Assembly (NCBI GenBank): GCA_017860335.1
Contig: JAFNAU010000022.1
Coordinates: forward strand, 1 to 13,999
Reading direction: 5' to 3'
DNA: 13,999 bases
DNA from: Bacteroidota bacterium
GTDB taxonomy: Bacteria > Bacteroidota > Bacteroidia > Bacteroidales > Paludibacteraceae
Position numbers and translations under genes: made by a program. Below the pieces are notes generated by a model, which was not told the origin of the DNA, searched no databases, and saw nothing but the letters and a program-made list of their open reading frames with translations. How positions within the stretch are numbered: position 1 is the first letter of the stretch; every line of letters begins with the position of its first letter. Positions 1 to 6,465 of the stretch are shown piece by piece.

Positions 1-947
1 AAGAGGTCTTTTCTCAATCAACTGTATGATATGCCATCCTACGGCAGAACGTACAGGTTCGCTATAATCGCCGGGATTTTTCAACGAAAAAGCTGCTTTC
101 TCAAATTCAGGGATCATCTGGCCACTGCCAAACCAGGGAAGGTCACCATTCTGACGGGCAGAACCCGGATCCTGAGAGTGCTTTTTAGCAAGTTCTCCGA
201 AATCGTCACCTGTTTTTACCCGTTGATACAGTGAATCAATTCTTGCTTTCAGCTCAGTTTTGTTTTTTGAATTCGGATCGTTGTCAAGAATAAAGATGTG
301 CTTTACGTGCACTTCGCCCTGTGATGCCCTTTTATCGGTCACCTTAATGATGTGGTAGCCCAGAAAAGTCCGTACCGGACTGGAAACAGATCCGACAGGT
401 GTTGAATAGGCTGCGTTTTCGAACGTATAGGGAGTGCGCAGTGCATTAATCCATCCGCCAGTTTCCCGAAATCTTCACGCTGCGCACGTTTATAAATCCC
501 GAGCGCTTTGTTGTAGGCAGCCAGCGTATCGGCCGCAGTGCCTGTATCGGCAATTTTCACCAGTATATGGCTCACTTCCACTTCTTCTTTTTTGCGGTCG
601 TAAGCATTTTTCAGCAAAGACGAACTCATGCTGCTGTCGGTGAGATATTGTTCTGCGAGTTGATTGCGGTACAGAGCTAATTCCGACCGGAACGATTGTG
701 TGGTATCCAAACCCTGTGCTATGGCTTCTTCCACTTTCAGTTTGAAGTTGACAAATAAATCCACGTATTCTTCGAGGGATTTCTTGTCCAACACATTATT
801 CGAATTGTTTTTATTGTAAATGTATTCAAATTCCGAAATGGGAATTTCTTTCCCGTTAATTTTCATCAGAGTAGGGTCAGAGGGTTGAGCCAGAGCTGAT
901 ACCGCGGCTAAACATAGTCCAAAAACAGAAACAAGAACTTTCTTCAT
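1..947 (-). pseudogene. Periplasmic peptidyl-prolyl isomerase with two parvulin domains, frameshifted and partial
   Basis: Predicted to catalyse prolyl cis-trans isomerisation and chaperone outer-membrane or secreted proteins in the periplasm (PpiC/SurA type). The start at 947 gives a clean signal peptide (MKK, hydrophobic core, ALA-Q at residues 18-21). Residues 25-120 form a SurA-like N-terminal helical region. Parvulin domain 1 begins at EVEVSHILVK (122-131), but after DFGKLA (159-164) the frame breaks and this frame stops at 339-341. The correct continuation is in another frame: TGGWINAL, then GYHIIKV and parvulin domain 2 (EVHVKHIFI, DFGELAKKHSQDPG, GWHIIQLIEKR), open to base 1. Compared with domain 2, domain 1 lacks about 14 residues, including the SxDP loop, so this looks like a deletion rather than a single-base error. 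It lies directly downstream of guaB, a neighbourhood I recall from other Bacteroidales. An assembly error cannot be excluded. The 3' end is outside the window. Confidence 0.8.
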
Positions 948-1032
948 ACAGATTAAAAATTTGAATTTATTTTTTTTTATGCTGATTAAAAACGCTGATA
1001 TTCTGATAAAATTGTGACACAAAAGTGTTTTA

Positions 1033-1071
1033 CACAAATTTACTCCCTTTTTTATGGAGAGTAAATTTGTG
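1033..1071. repeat. Perfect 13-bp inverted repeat between guaB and the PPIase gene
   Basis: CACAAATTTACTC at 1033-1045 is exactly reverse-complemented at 1059-1071, with a 13-base spacer. The stem is AT-rich and no U-tract follows on the minus strand, so it is a poor classical terminator for guaB. Each arm contains TAAATTTG on one strand, the phylum's -7 element, so the palindrome could be an operator overlapping the PPIase promoter or a weak hairpin in the guaB 3' end. Confidence 0.5.
1035..1042 (-). promoter_or_regulatory. Candidate -7 element (TAAATTTG) for the PPIase gene
   Basis: On the minus strand this reads TAAATTTG, matching TAnnTTTG. It would start transcription near 1028 and leave a leader of about 80 bases before the start at 947. 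It also argues against the in-frame ATG at 1037, which would lie upstream of the transcript start. No matching -33 TTTG is visible. Confidence 0.35.
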
Positions 1072-1105
1072 ATTAACAGTAATTTGTTTTTGTATTTATT
1101 TGAAT

Positions 1106-2581
1106 TTATTCACCCCGGCTGTAGTTTGGAGCTTCACTGGTTATTGTCACATCGTGAGGGTGATTTTCAGCTACACCTGCACTGGTGATACGGGTAAATT
1201 TGGCTTTGTGAAGTTCGGTAATGTTGTGGGAACCGCAGTATCCCATTCCGGCACGAAGTCCGCCGATCATTTGATATACAACCTCGAAAAGTGAACCTTT
1301 GAATGGCACGCGAGCCGAAATACCTTCGGGAACCAGTTTCTTGATATCATCTTCCATGTCCTGGAAGTAGCGGTCTTTCGAACCTTTTTCCATCGCTTCG
1401 AGCGAACCCATTCCGCGGTACGATTTGAATTTACGTCCGTTGAAGATGATGGTTTCACCCGGTGATTCCTCTACACCTGCGAAAAGTGAACCGGCCATAA
1501 TTGTATTGGCTCCTGCTGCCAGGGCTTTAACTATATCACCCGAGTAACGGATACCACCGTCGGCAATGACAGGAACTCCGGTTCCTTTCAAAGCTTTGGA
1601 AACGCCGTAAATAGCTGAAAGCTGGGGTACACCAACTCCTGCGATGATGCGGGTAGTACAGATAGAACCCGGACCAATACCCACTTTAACTGCGTCAGCA
1701 CCAGCTTCTGCCAGTGCTAAGGCAGCTTCGGCTGTAGCTATATTTCCAACGATAATATCAATCGTGGGAAATTGTGCTTTTGCTTTGCGCAGGGTTTCGA
1801 TTACCCCTTTTGAATGTCCGTGAGCCGTGTCAATAACAATAGCATCCACACCAGCTTCCACCAGCGCGCTAATGCGGTCGAATGTATCGTAAGTTACACC
1901 AACACCGGCTGCTACGCGCAATCGTCCGCGATTGTCCTTGCAGGCCATCGGTTTGTCTTTGGCTTTGGTGATATCTTTATAAGTGAGTAGCCCGATCAGT
2001 TTATTGTTCTCGTCCACTACCGGCAATTTCTCGATTTTATGGTTCTGGAGGATATCAGCAGCTTCTTCCAGGTTGGTCGTACGGGTTGTTGTAACGATAT
2101 TTTCCTTCGTCATCACTTCGTCAATCAGTCTGTTCAGGTTGCGCTGAAAGCGTAAATCGCGGTTGGTTACGATTCCCACCAGGTAGCCTTCGTCATCCAC
2201 AACGGGTATTCCCCCGATTTTGTATTCGGCCATCAGAGCGAGGGCATCGCCTACGTTTGCTCCTTTCTGGATAGTTACGGGATTAGAAATCATTCCGTTT
2301 TCGGCGCGTTTCACCATGCTTACCTGTCTTGCCTGTTCAGCTATAGACATGTTTTTGTGGATCACACCAATTCCACCTTCACGGGCAATGGCAATAGCCA
2401 TTTTGGCTTCGGTAACGGTATCCATCGCTGCTGATACGATGGGTATCTTCAGTTCTATGTTTCGTGTAAAACGGGTGGTGAGATCTACATCGCGGGGCAA
2501 TACTTCGGAGTAGGAGGGAACTAGCAACACATCATCGAAAGTGAAACCTTCGAATTGTATTTTTTCTGCAATAAATGACAT
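1106..2581 (-). CDS. guaB: Inosine-5'-monophosphate dehydrogenase
   Basis: Catalyses NAD-dependent oxidation of IMP to XMP, the committed step of guanine nucleotide synthesis in the cytosol. The 491-residue protein has full bacterial length. FTFDDVLLVP (13-22) opens the TIM barrel. Two CBS domains are inserted at about 95-210 (KIGGIPVVDD and HKIEKLPVVD). The catalytic loop GIGPGSICTTR spans 301-311 with the nucleophile Cys308. ADGGIRYSGD (340-349) binds the phosphate of IMP. The mobile flap follows YRGMGS (388-393) and carries the Arg404-Tyr405 pair that activates water. The start MSFIAEKIQF is the usual N-terminus of the family. The gene appears monocistronic: it has its own -7 element upstream, and guaA is not in the window. 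All key residues are present, so it should be active. Confidence 0.98.
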   Translation of the reverse strand: MSFIAEKIQFEGFTFDDVLLVPSYSEVLPRDVDLTTRFTRNIELKIPIVSAAMDTVTEAKMAIAIAREGGIGVIHKNMSIAEQARQVSMVKRAENGMISNPVTIQKGANVGDALALMAEYKIGGIPVVDDEGYLVGIVTNRDLRFQRNLNRLIDEVMTKENIVTTTRTTNLEEAADILQNHKIEKLPVVDENNKLIGLLTYKDITKAKDKPMACKDNRGRLRVAAGVGVTYDTFDRISALVEAGVDAIVIDTAHGHSKGVIETLRKAKAQFPTIDIIVGNIATAEAALALAEAGADAVKVGIGPGSICTTRIIAGVGVPQLSAIYGVSKALKGTGVPVIADGGIRYSGDIVKALAAGANTIMAGSLFAGVEESPGETIIFNGRKFKSYRGMGSLEAMEKGSKDRYFQDMEDDIKKLVPEGISARVPFKGSLFEVVYQMIGGLRAGMGYCGSHNITELHKAKFTRITSAGVAENHPHDVTITSEAPNYSRGE

Positions 2582-2631
2582 AGTATGAGTATTTTGGAGT
2601 TGTTTTTATTCGCTATGAAAAATATTGCCTG

Positions 2632-2639
2632 CAAATTTA
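2632..2639 (-). promoter_or_regulatory. Candidate -7 element (TAAATTTG) for guaB
   Basis: The minus strand reads TAAATTTGC about 50 bases upstream of the guaB start, which fits TAnnTTTG and a short leader of about 45 bases. No TTTG is seen at the expected -33 distance. The rest of 2582-2733 holds no other recognisable element. Confidence 0.45.
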
Positions 2640-2733
2640 GTCATTTTTTCGCGGGTTGTTTCTTGTTTCGGTGTGAAAATAATACAAATTAACGTAGTAA
2701 TCTGTTTGAAATTTATTCTCATTTACCAAAATG

Positions 2734-3450
2734 TCAGGCGCATTCAATCACTTTATTTGGCAGATGCTTATACAGAAAGGCTGTAAATCGCCATCTGCGG
2801 TAAACATAGATAATTTTTTGTTTTTTATTAAGTGCTTTGAAAATTATACAGGCAGCCTTTTCGGGCGGACAAACCCAGAACACTAGTGTTTTTCCTTTCA
2901 TGTCTGTTTCCATATAGCCGGGTATAATATTGGTAACGGTAATCGGTAATTTCAGGTAGTGAGCCAGATTTCTCAGACCTTCCAGGTAGTTTATCTGAAA
3001 AGCCTTACTGGCGTTATAGGCCGGATTGTTGCGCCAGCCACGCAAACCGGCTACCGATGTGATGCCTGCCAGATGCCCGTAACCCTGCTTGCGGAATAAA
3101 TTGAATGCCCAGTTGCACATCATGCTGAAAGCAGTAACATTGACCATATTTATTTTGTATTCAATATTATAATCAAGGTCGGTGTTCAATTTGATCAGTC
3201 CGGCGCTGATTATCAGTAAATCCAGTCCGCCCAACTCATCAACAAGTTCATCCAGTTTAGTAAGTATAATATCTGTTTCAAGCAAATCGAACGGTTTCAC
3301 GACATAAGCATCCGGTTTTTCGGCAGCCAGTTCCTGCAGCAGATATTCGCGACGGGCGGTAATACCTACATGATAACCATTTCTGGCCAGGATTTTAGCT
3401 AATTCTCTGCCTACACCTGAAGATGCTCCAACAACGATTGCCTTTTTCAT
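2734..3450 (-). CDS. Short-chain dehydrogenase/reductase (SDR family)
   Basis: A cytosolic NAD(P)-dependent oxidoreductase of unknown substrate. The 238 residues form one Rossmann domain of classical SDR length. The cofactor motif is GASSGVG (8-14), and basic Arg33-Arg34 after strand 2 favour NADP(H). ISAG (81-84) replaces the usual NNAG. Asn104, Ser132, Tyr145 and Lys149 form the catalytic set, with the YNASK motif intact. The IIPGYMETDM segment (175-184) is the usual loop after strand 6. The C-terminus is rich in Arg, Trp and aromatic residues (YRRWRF, 217-222) and could touch a membrane; that is inference. It is divergent from an acyltransferase and 152 bases upstream of guaB on the same strand, but guaB has its own promoter element. 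A lipid-related role is possible but unproven. Confidence 0.9.
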   Translation of the reverse strand: MKKAIVVGASSGVGRELAKILARNGYHVGITARREYLLQELAAEKPDAYVVKPFDLLETDIILTKLDELVDELGGLDLLIISAGLIKLNTDLDYNIEYKINMVNVTAFSMMCNWAFNLFRKQGYGHLAGITSVAGLRGWRNNPAYNASKAFQINYLEGLRNLAHYLKLPITVTNIIPGYMETDMKGKTLVFWVCPPEKAACIIFKALNKKQKIIYVYRRWRFTAFLYKHLPNKVIECA

Positions 3451-3515
3451 ACAAAAAAATATTGAATAAGATTAAACAACGACTGTCCGGAAAAAACCGG
3501 CTTGCTTTAAAAATG

Positions 3516-3523
3516 CAAATTTA
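3516..3523 (-). promoter_or_regulatory. Candidate -7 element (TAAATTTG) for the SDR gene
   Basis: Minus strand TAAATTTGC, the same sequence as before guaB, lies 66 bases upstream of the SDR start. A TTTG on the minus strand at 3538-3541 is only 14 bases away, shorter than the usual ~19, so only the -7 box is supported. A weak CCGG-A6-CCGG hairpin (3487-3500) would sit in the leader. Confidence 0.4.
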
Positions 3524-3650
3524 TGAATTTTTATTTTCAAAAGAAATTTTAGTTAATGAAACAATACCTGTTTCGTAAGTCTAACGCTAAAACATTGTAT
3601 TTTTGATAAATGTTATTCGGAATTTGGATGTTTTTCTGAGCAATAATTTT

Positions 3651-3658
3651 TAATTTTG
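3651..3658 (+). promoter_or_regulatory. Candidate -7 element (TAATTTTG) for the acyltransferase gene
   Basis: TAATTTTG matches TAnnTTTG 23 bases before the start codon. TTTG at 3623-3626 is 24 bases upstream, a little longer than usual. The divergent intergenic region 3451-3681 shows nothing else recognisable. Confidence 0.4.
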
Positions 3659-3681
3659 TGTTTTCATTGTAAAAATGACAG

Positions 3682-4515
3682 ATGAACGAAGAAATAAAAA
3701 CTGTAAGAATTGATTTTGATCAGATTGCCAGCACTCTTTTTGCAGGGAAAAAGATTCCCCGCTTTTTGATGAGAATCCTGAAAAAAATAGCGCACGAAGA
3801 TGGATTGAACGAACTGTTTGACAGCGCTCCGGGTAAAAAGAATATGGATTTTGTGGATGCCTGTATGGATTTTTACCGGATTGAATGCAGAGTGAAAGGG
3901 ATTGAAAATCTCCCAGCCGATGCAAAACCGCTGATATTTGCCAGTAATCATCCGCTGGGCGCTCTCGACGCGATATCGATTTTACATTCGATAGGTCACC
4001 GGTTCGATGGAAAAATCAAGTTTTACGCCAACGAGATACTGAACCACGTTGAGCCCCTGAGGGAAATGGTTCTGCCTGTATCGAAATATAGTTATCAGGG
4101 AAGAAATAATGTAAGGAAAGTTCAGGAATTCTTCCGCTCCTCCGAGCATTTGCTCATTTTTCCTGCCGGAGCTACTTCTCGTAAATACGGAGATGAAATA
4201 ATTGATCTGGAGTGGCAGAAAAACTTTATCCAGAAATCTGTACATTACAACCGGGATGTGGTACCCCTCTACTTCGAAGCCCGGAATTCAACGTTTTTCT
4301 ATTTTCTCGAAAAAATAAGAGAGAAAATGCATTCCCGGATTAATTTTGAAATGCTTTTTCTGGTCGATGAGATTTTCAAACAGAAAGGGAACACATTTAC
4401 ATTGTATATTGGTCAGACTGTTAGCTGGGAAACATTCGACGATTCAAAAACTCTGCAGGAATGGGCAACTGTAATAAAAGAAATGGCATATAAGCTACCG
4501 GAAAAAACAAATTGA
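3682..4515 (+). CDS. PlsC-like 1-acylglycerol-3-phosphate / lipid O-acyltransferase
   Basis: Predicted to transfer a fatty acyl group to a lipid hydroxyl at the inner face of the cytoplasmic membrane. The 277-residue protein has the lysophospholipid acyltransferase fold. Motif I is ASNHPLGALD (87-96) with His90 and Asp96. This spacing is one residue longer than the classical HX4D box but is common in the NHPLGxxD branch that includes bacterial aminolipid acyltransferases. Motif III is LIFPAGATSR (158-167), in place of the FPEG box, followed by VVPLYFEAR (193-201). No clear transmembrane helix is visible, so it is probably peripheral. A GlsA/OlsA-like role in glycine- or ornithine-lipid synthesis is plausible for this phylum, but no N-acyltransferase partner is next to it. 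Phosphatidic acid synthesis is the alternative. Family assignment is firm; substrate is not. Confidence 0.85.
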   Translation: MNEEIKTVRIDFDQIASTLFAGKKIPRFLMRILKKIAHEDGLNELFDSAPGKKNMDFVDACMDFYRIECRVKGIENLPADAKPLIFASNHPLGALDAISILHSIGHRFDGKIKFYANEILNHVEPLREMVLPVSKYSYQGRNNVRKVQEFFRSSEHLLIFPAGATSRKYGDEIIDLEWQKNFIQKSVHYNRDVVPLYFEARNSTFFYFLEKIREKMHSRINFEMLFLVDEIFKQKGNTFTLYIGQTVSWETFDDSKTLQEWATVIKEMAYKLPEKTN

Positions 4516-4536
4516 CAGTACTAACCGGTTATTTTA

Positions 4537-4567
4537 TTTGCATTTTCTCAAAAAATACATACATTTG
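4537..4567 (+). promoter_or_regulatory. Promoter of the TlpA-like/DUF4870 operon
   Basis: TTTG at 4537-4540 and TACATTTG at 4560-4567 are separated by exactly 19 bases, a full match to the Bacteroidota housekeeping promoter (-33 TTTG, -7 TAnnTTTG). Transcription would start near 4574, leaving a leader of about 15 bases before the ATG at 4589. Confidence 0.75.
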
Positions 4568-4588
4568 TGACCAAATTATAAAATAAAA

Positions 4589-5155
4589 ATGAAGGTAGTT
4601 ACTAAATTCCTTTTTCCGGCTTTAACCGCAGTGTTTTTAATGCTTGCAGACTTCAATATTGTGTACGGACAGCTTGCGTCAACCACCGAAGGCCGGCAAT
4701 ATCTGGTAAAGGTAGGCGATATGACTCCCGACTTTGATATGAAACTGCCTGACGGGGGTATAGTGAAGTTGTCGTCGCTGCGCGGAAAAGTAGTCATGCT
4801 GCAATTCACCGCCAGCTGGTGCGGGGTTTGCCGCAAAGAAATGCCGCATATCGAAAAGGAAATCTGGCTGAAACATAAAAATAATCCCCGGTTTGCATTG
4901 TACGGTATCGGCCGCGATGAACCGGCAGCCACTGTCCGGAAATTCGCTCATGATACCGGAATAACCTATCCCATCGGGCTAGACCCGAAAGCCGGTATTT
5001 TTGGATTGTATGCACTCAAAGAAGCGGGCATTACCCGCAATGTAATTATAGATGAAAACGGTAAAATAGTCATGCTGACAAGGTTGTACGATGAAAAGGA
5101 ATTTGCCGGAATGGTGACATTGATTGATAATTTGTTATCTGAAATGGAAAAATAA
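4589..5155 (+). CDS. TlpA-like periplasmic thioredoxin-fold protein
   Basis: A secreted thiol-disulfide oxidoreductase. Residues 1-27 form a signal peptide (MKVVTK, hydrophobic core, ending near VYG-Q). The mature part starts with the AhpC/TSA-TlpA signature VGDMTPDFDMKLPDG (42-56) and then LSSLRGKVVMLQF (61-73). The redox centre is WCGVC (77-81). The segment EAGITRNVIID (145-155), where thioredoxins carry their cis-proline, contains no proline; this can alter substrate release or redox behaviour. GRDEPAATVRKF (108-119) is the insertion typical of TlpA/ResA proteins. At 188 residues it is complete. It is first in a two-gene operon with the DUF4870 gene 18 bases downstream. Reductive cytochrome maturation or general periplasmic thiol reduction are both possible; no cytochrome genes are nearby. 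Confidence 0.9.
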   Translation: MKVVTKFLFPALTAVFLMLADFNIVYGQLASTTEGRQYLVKVGDMTPDFDMKLPDGGIVKLSSLRGKVVMLQFTASWCGVCRKEMPHIEKEIWLKHKNNPRFALYGIGRDEPAATVRKFAHDTGITYPIGLDPKAGIFGLYALKEAGITRNVIIDENGKIVMLTRLYDEKEFAGMVTLIDNLLSEMEK

Positions 5156-5173
5156 CCCTTTAATTTTATAACC

Positions 5174-5644
5174 ATGACTTACGACCAGTACGAAAAAATC
5201 AAGAAACTCGAAGAACTGAAAGCAAACGGCACACTGACCGAAGAGGAATTCCAGGCAGAAAAGGAAAAAGTAATTAACGGAACCGGTCAAACGACTGCAG
5301 CGACCTCTCAGCGTCAGCCGTTACTCGGAATAGATGAAAAATCATATCTGTTACTCATGCATTTATCACAGTTTATCTCTGCCTTCATCATTCCCCTTAT
5401 CATGTGGCTGATTGGGAAGGAAGACAGCAAAAATGTGGATGAACATGGTAAGAACATCATCAATTTCACCATTTCCTATTTTATCTGGGGAGTAATTGGC
5501 GTTATAACGGTTGTCATTGGTATCGGAATTGTCATTTTATCGGTGATGGGTATTGCCGTTACTGTGTTTATTATCGTCGCGGCAGTTAAAGCCTACAACG
5601 GCGAATACTGGAAATATCCGCTGACCATTAGTTTTCTGAAATAA
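5174..5644 (+). CDS. SHOCT-like plus DUF4870 (Tic20-like) membrane protein
   Basis: Function unknown. Residues 5-33 match a SHOCT-type short helical module (YEKIKKLEELKANGTLTEEE then F), usually found at the ends of membrane or secreted proteins. A Gln/Thr-rich linker (38-49) leads to a DUF4870 domain (about 52-156). It has hydrophobic segments at 59-80, 96-117 and 118-140 and the signature WLIGKEDSKNVDEHGKNIINF split around the first loop (78-98). The segment YWKYPLTISFL at the C-terminus is also typical. At 156 residues the length is normal. It follows the TlpA-like gene with an 18-base gap and probably shares its promoter; a hairpin 23 bases after the stop likely ends the transcript. The pairing with a thioredoxin does not by itself reveal a role. 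Confidence 0.88.
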   Translation: MTYDQYEKIKKLEELKANGTLTEEEFQAEKEKVINGTGQTTAATSQRQPLLGIDEKSYLLLMHLSQFISAFIIPLIMWLIGKEDSKNVDEHGKNIINFTISYFIWGVIGVITVVIGIGIVILSVMGIAVTVFIIVAAVKAYNGEYWKYPLTISFLK

Positions 5645-5667
5645 ATTAGCGAAAAACAAATATATGG

Positions 5668-5694
5668 CGTGTGGAGTAGAAATTACTTCACACG
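5668..5694 (+). terminator. Hairpin terminator after the TlpA-like/DUF4870 operon
   Basis: CGTGTGGAGTA (5668-5678) pairs with TACTTCACACG (5684-5694) through 11 base pairs, one of them G-T, around a five-base loop. TTTACCGTTTTA follows. This supports Rho-independent termination, although the T-run is interrupted. It separates the operon from the TatD gene. Confidence 0.6.
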
Positions 5695-5727
5695 TTTACC
5701 GTTTTATAAAATTACAATTTTACTATT

Positions 5728-6357
5728 TTGATCTGTACAGATATTCATACACATAGGCCTGAAGCATATCCGCTCGAACGCACGGTGAGGAGTTTGTCAC
5801 TCTCTGAGGTTCGTGGCATGCCACTGAAACCGGATATTGGCTTGGCATCGGTGGGTATTCATCCATGGAAAGTTGGTTCGTATTATGAAAATGATATTGA
5901 GCAACTGAAAGTCTGGATTGGCCGGGACTGGGTACGACTGGTTGGTGAGTGCGGGCTTGACAAATACGCGTCTGCTTCTTACAAGCTGCAACTTTATTTT
6001 TTCAGAAAACAAATCGAACTTGCCGAGCAATTCTGCAAACCTATGATTATCCACTGCGTCGGTTATTATAATGAATTATTCGCTTTGCGAAAGGAAATGA
6101 AACCCGCTCAAAAATGGATACTGCACGGATTTCGGGGAAAACCCCAACTGGCGGAACAAGCGCTGAAAGCCGGATGTGATTTGTCGTTCGGCGAACTCTT
6201 TAACAAAGACACCATCAGAATTACTCCGGTGGAACATCTCTTTGTCGAAACGGATGAAAGCAAATTATCTATTGATGATATCTACCAGATGATAGCTGAA
6301 ATCAAGGATTGTAAGGCGGAAGAATTAAACGCAGGAGAGAAATTACTGAACTGTTAA
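5728..6357 (+). CDS. TatD-family metal-dependent hydrolase
   Basis: A cytosolic metallo-hydrolase of the TatD family, whose members act as DNA exonucleases or phosphoesterases. Metal ligands are all visible: the DIHTH motif (5-9) supplies His7 and His9, Glu74 is in VGECGLD (72-78), His109 in IIHC (107-110), His133 in LHGF (132-135) and Asp176 in VETD (173-176). GIHPW (43-47) is another family hallmark. At 209 residues it is shorter than E. coli TatD (about 260), as is common in this phylum. The start must be the TTG at 5728. The in-frame stop at 5707-5709 leaves no ATG, and the metal-binding N-terminus begins only four residues after the start. The gene follows the hairpin at 5668-5694; no clear promoter was found in 5695-5727. 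Confidence 0.88.
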   Translation: MICTDIHTHRPEAYPLERTVRSLSLSEVRGMPLKPDIGLASVGIHPWKVGSYYENDIEQLKVWIGRDWVRLVGECGLDKYASASYKLQLYFFRKQIELAEQFCKPMIIHCVGYYNELFALRKEMKPAQKWILHGFRGKPQLAEQALKAGCDLSFGELFNKDTIRITPVEHLFVETDESKLSIDDIYQMIAEIKDCKAEELNAGEKLLNC

Positions 6358-6391
6358 ATATAATTTTCTTACATTTTATTTCTGTAAAAGT

Positions 6392-6424
6392 ATTGAATGA
6401 TAACATGCTAATTATGTAGCTTTG
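6392..6424 (+). promoter_or_regulatory. Promoter of the S41 protease-pnuC operon
   Basis: TAGCTTTG at 6417-6424 matches TAnnTTTG. ATTG at 6392-6395 is a near match to the -33 TTTG with a 21-base spacer. Transcription would start near 6431, about 35 bases before the ATG at 6466. Confidence 0.55.
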
Positions 6425-6465
6425 TCTCTGTTTTTTGAGTAAATTATTTAAAGATTTATCACGCA

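Noticed and set aside
948..1037. In-frame ATG at 1037 that would add 30 residues to the PPIase
   Set aside because: The added residues do not look like a signal peptide, and a candidate -7 box lies over this ATG. The start at 947 gives a textbook signal peptide.
2220..2513. Open frame opposite guaB (97 codons, +)
   Set aside because: It lies wholly inside guaB on the other strand, has no family features or promoter, and is a shadow of a well-coded gene.
3487..3500. CCGG-A6-CCGG hairpin in the SDR leader
   Set aside because: A four-pair stem is too short to call a regulator or terminator.
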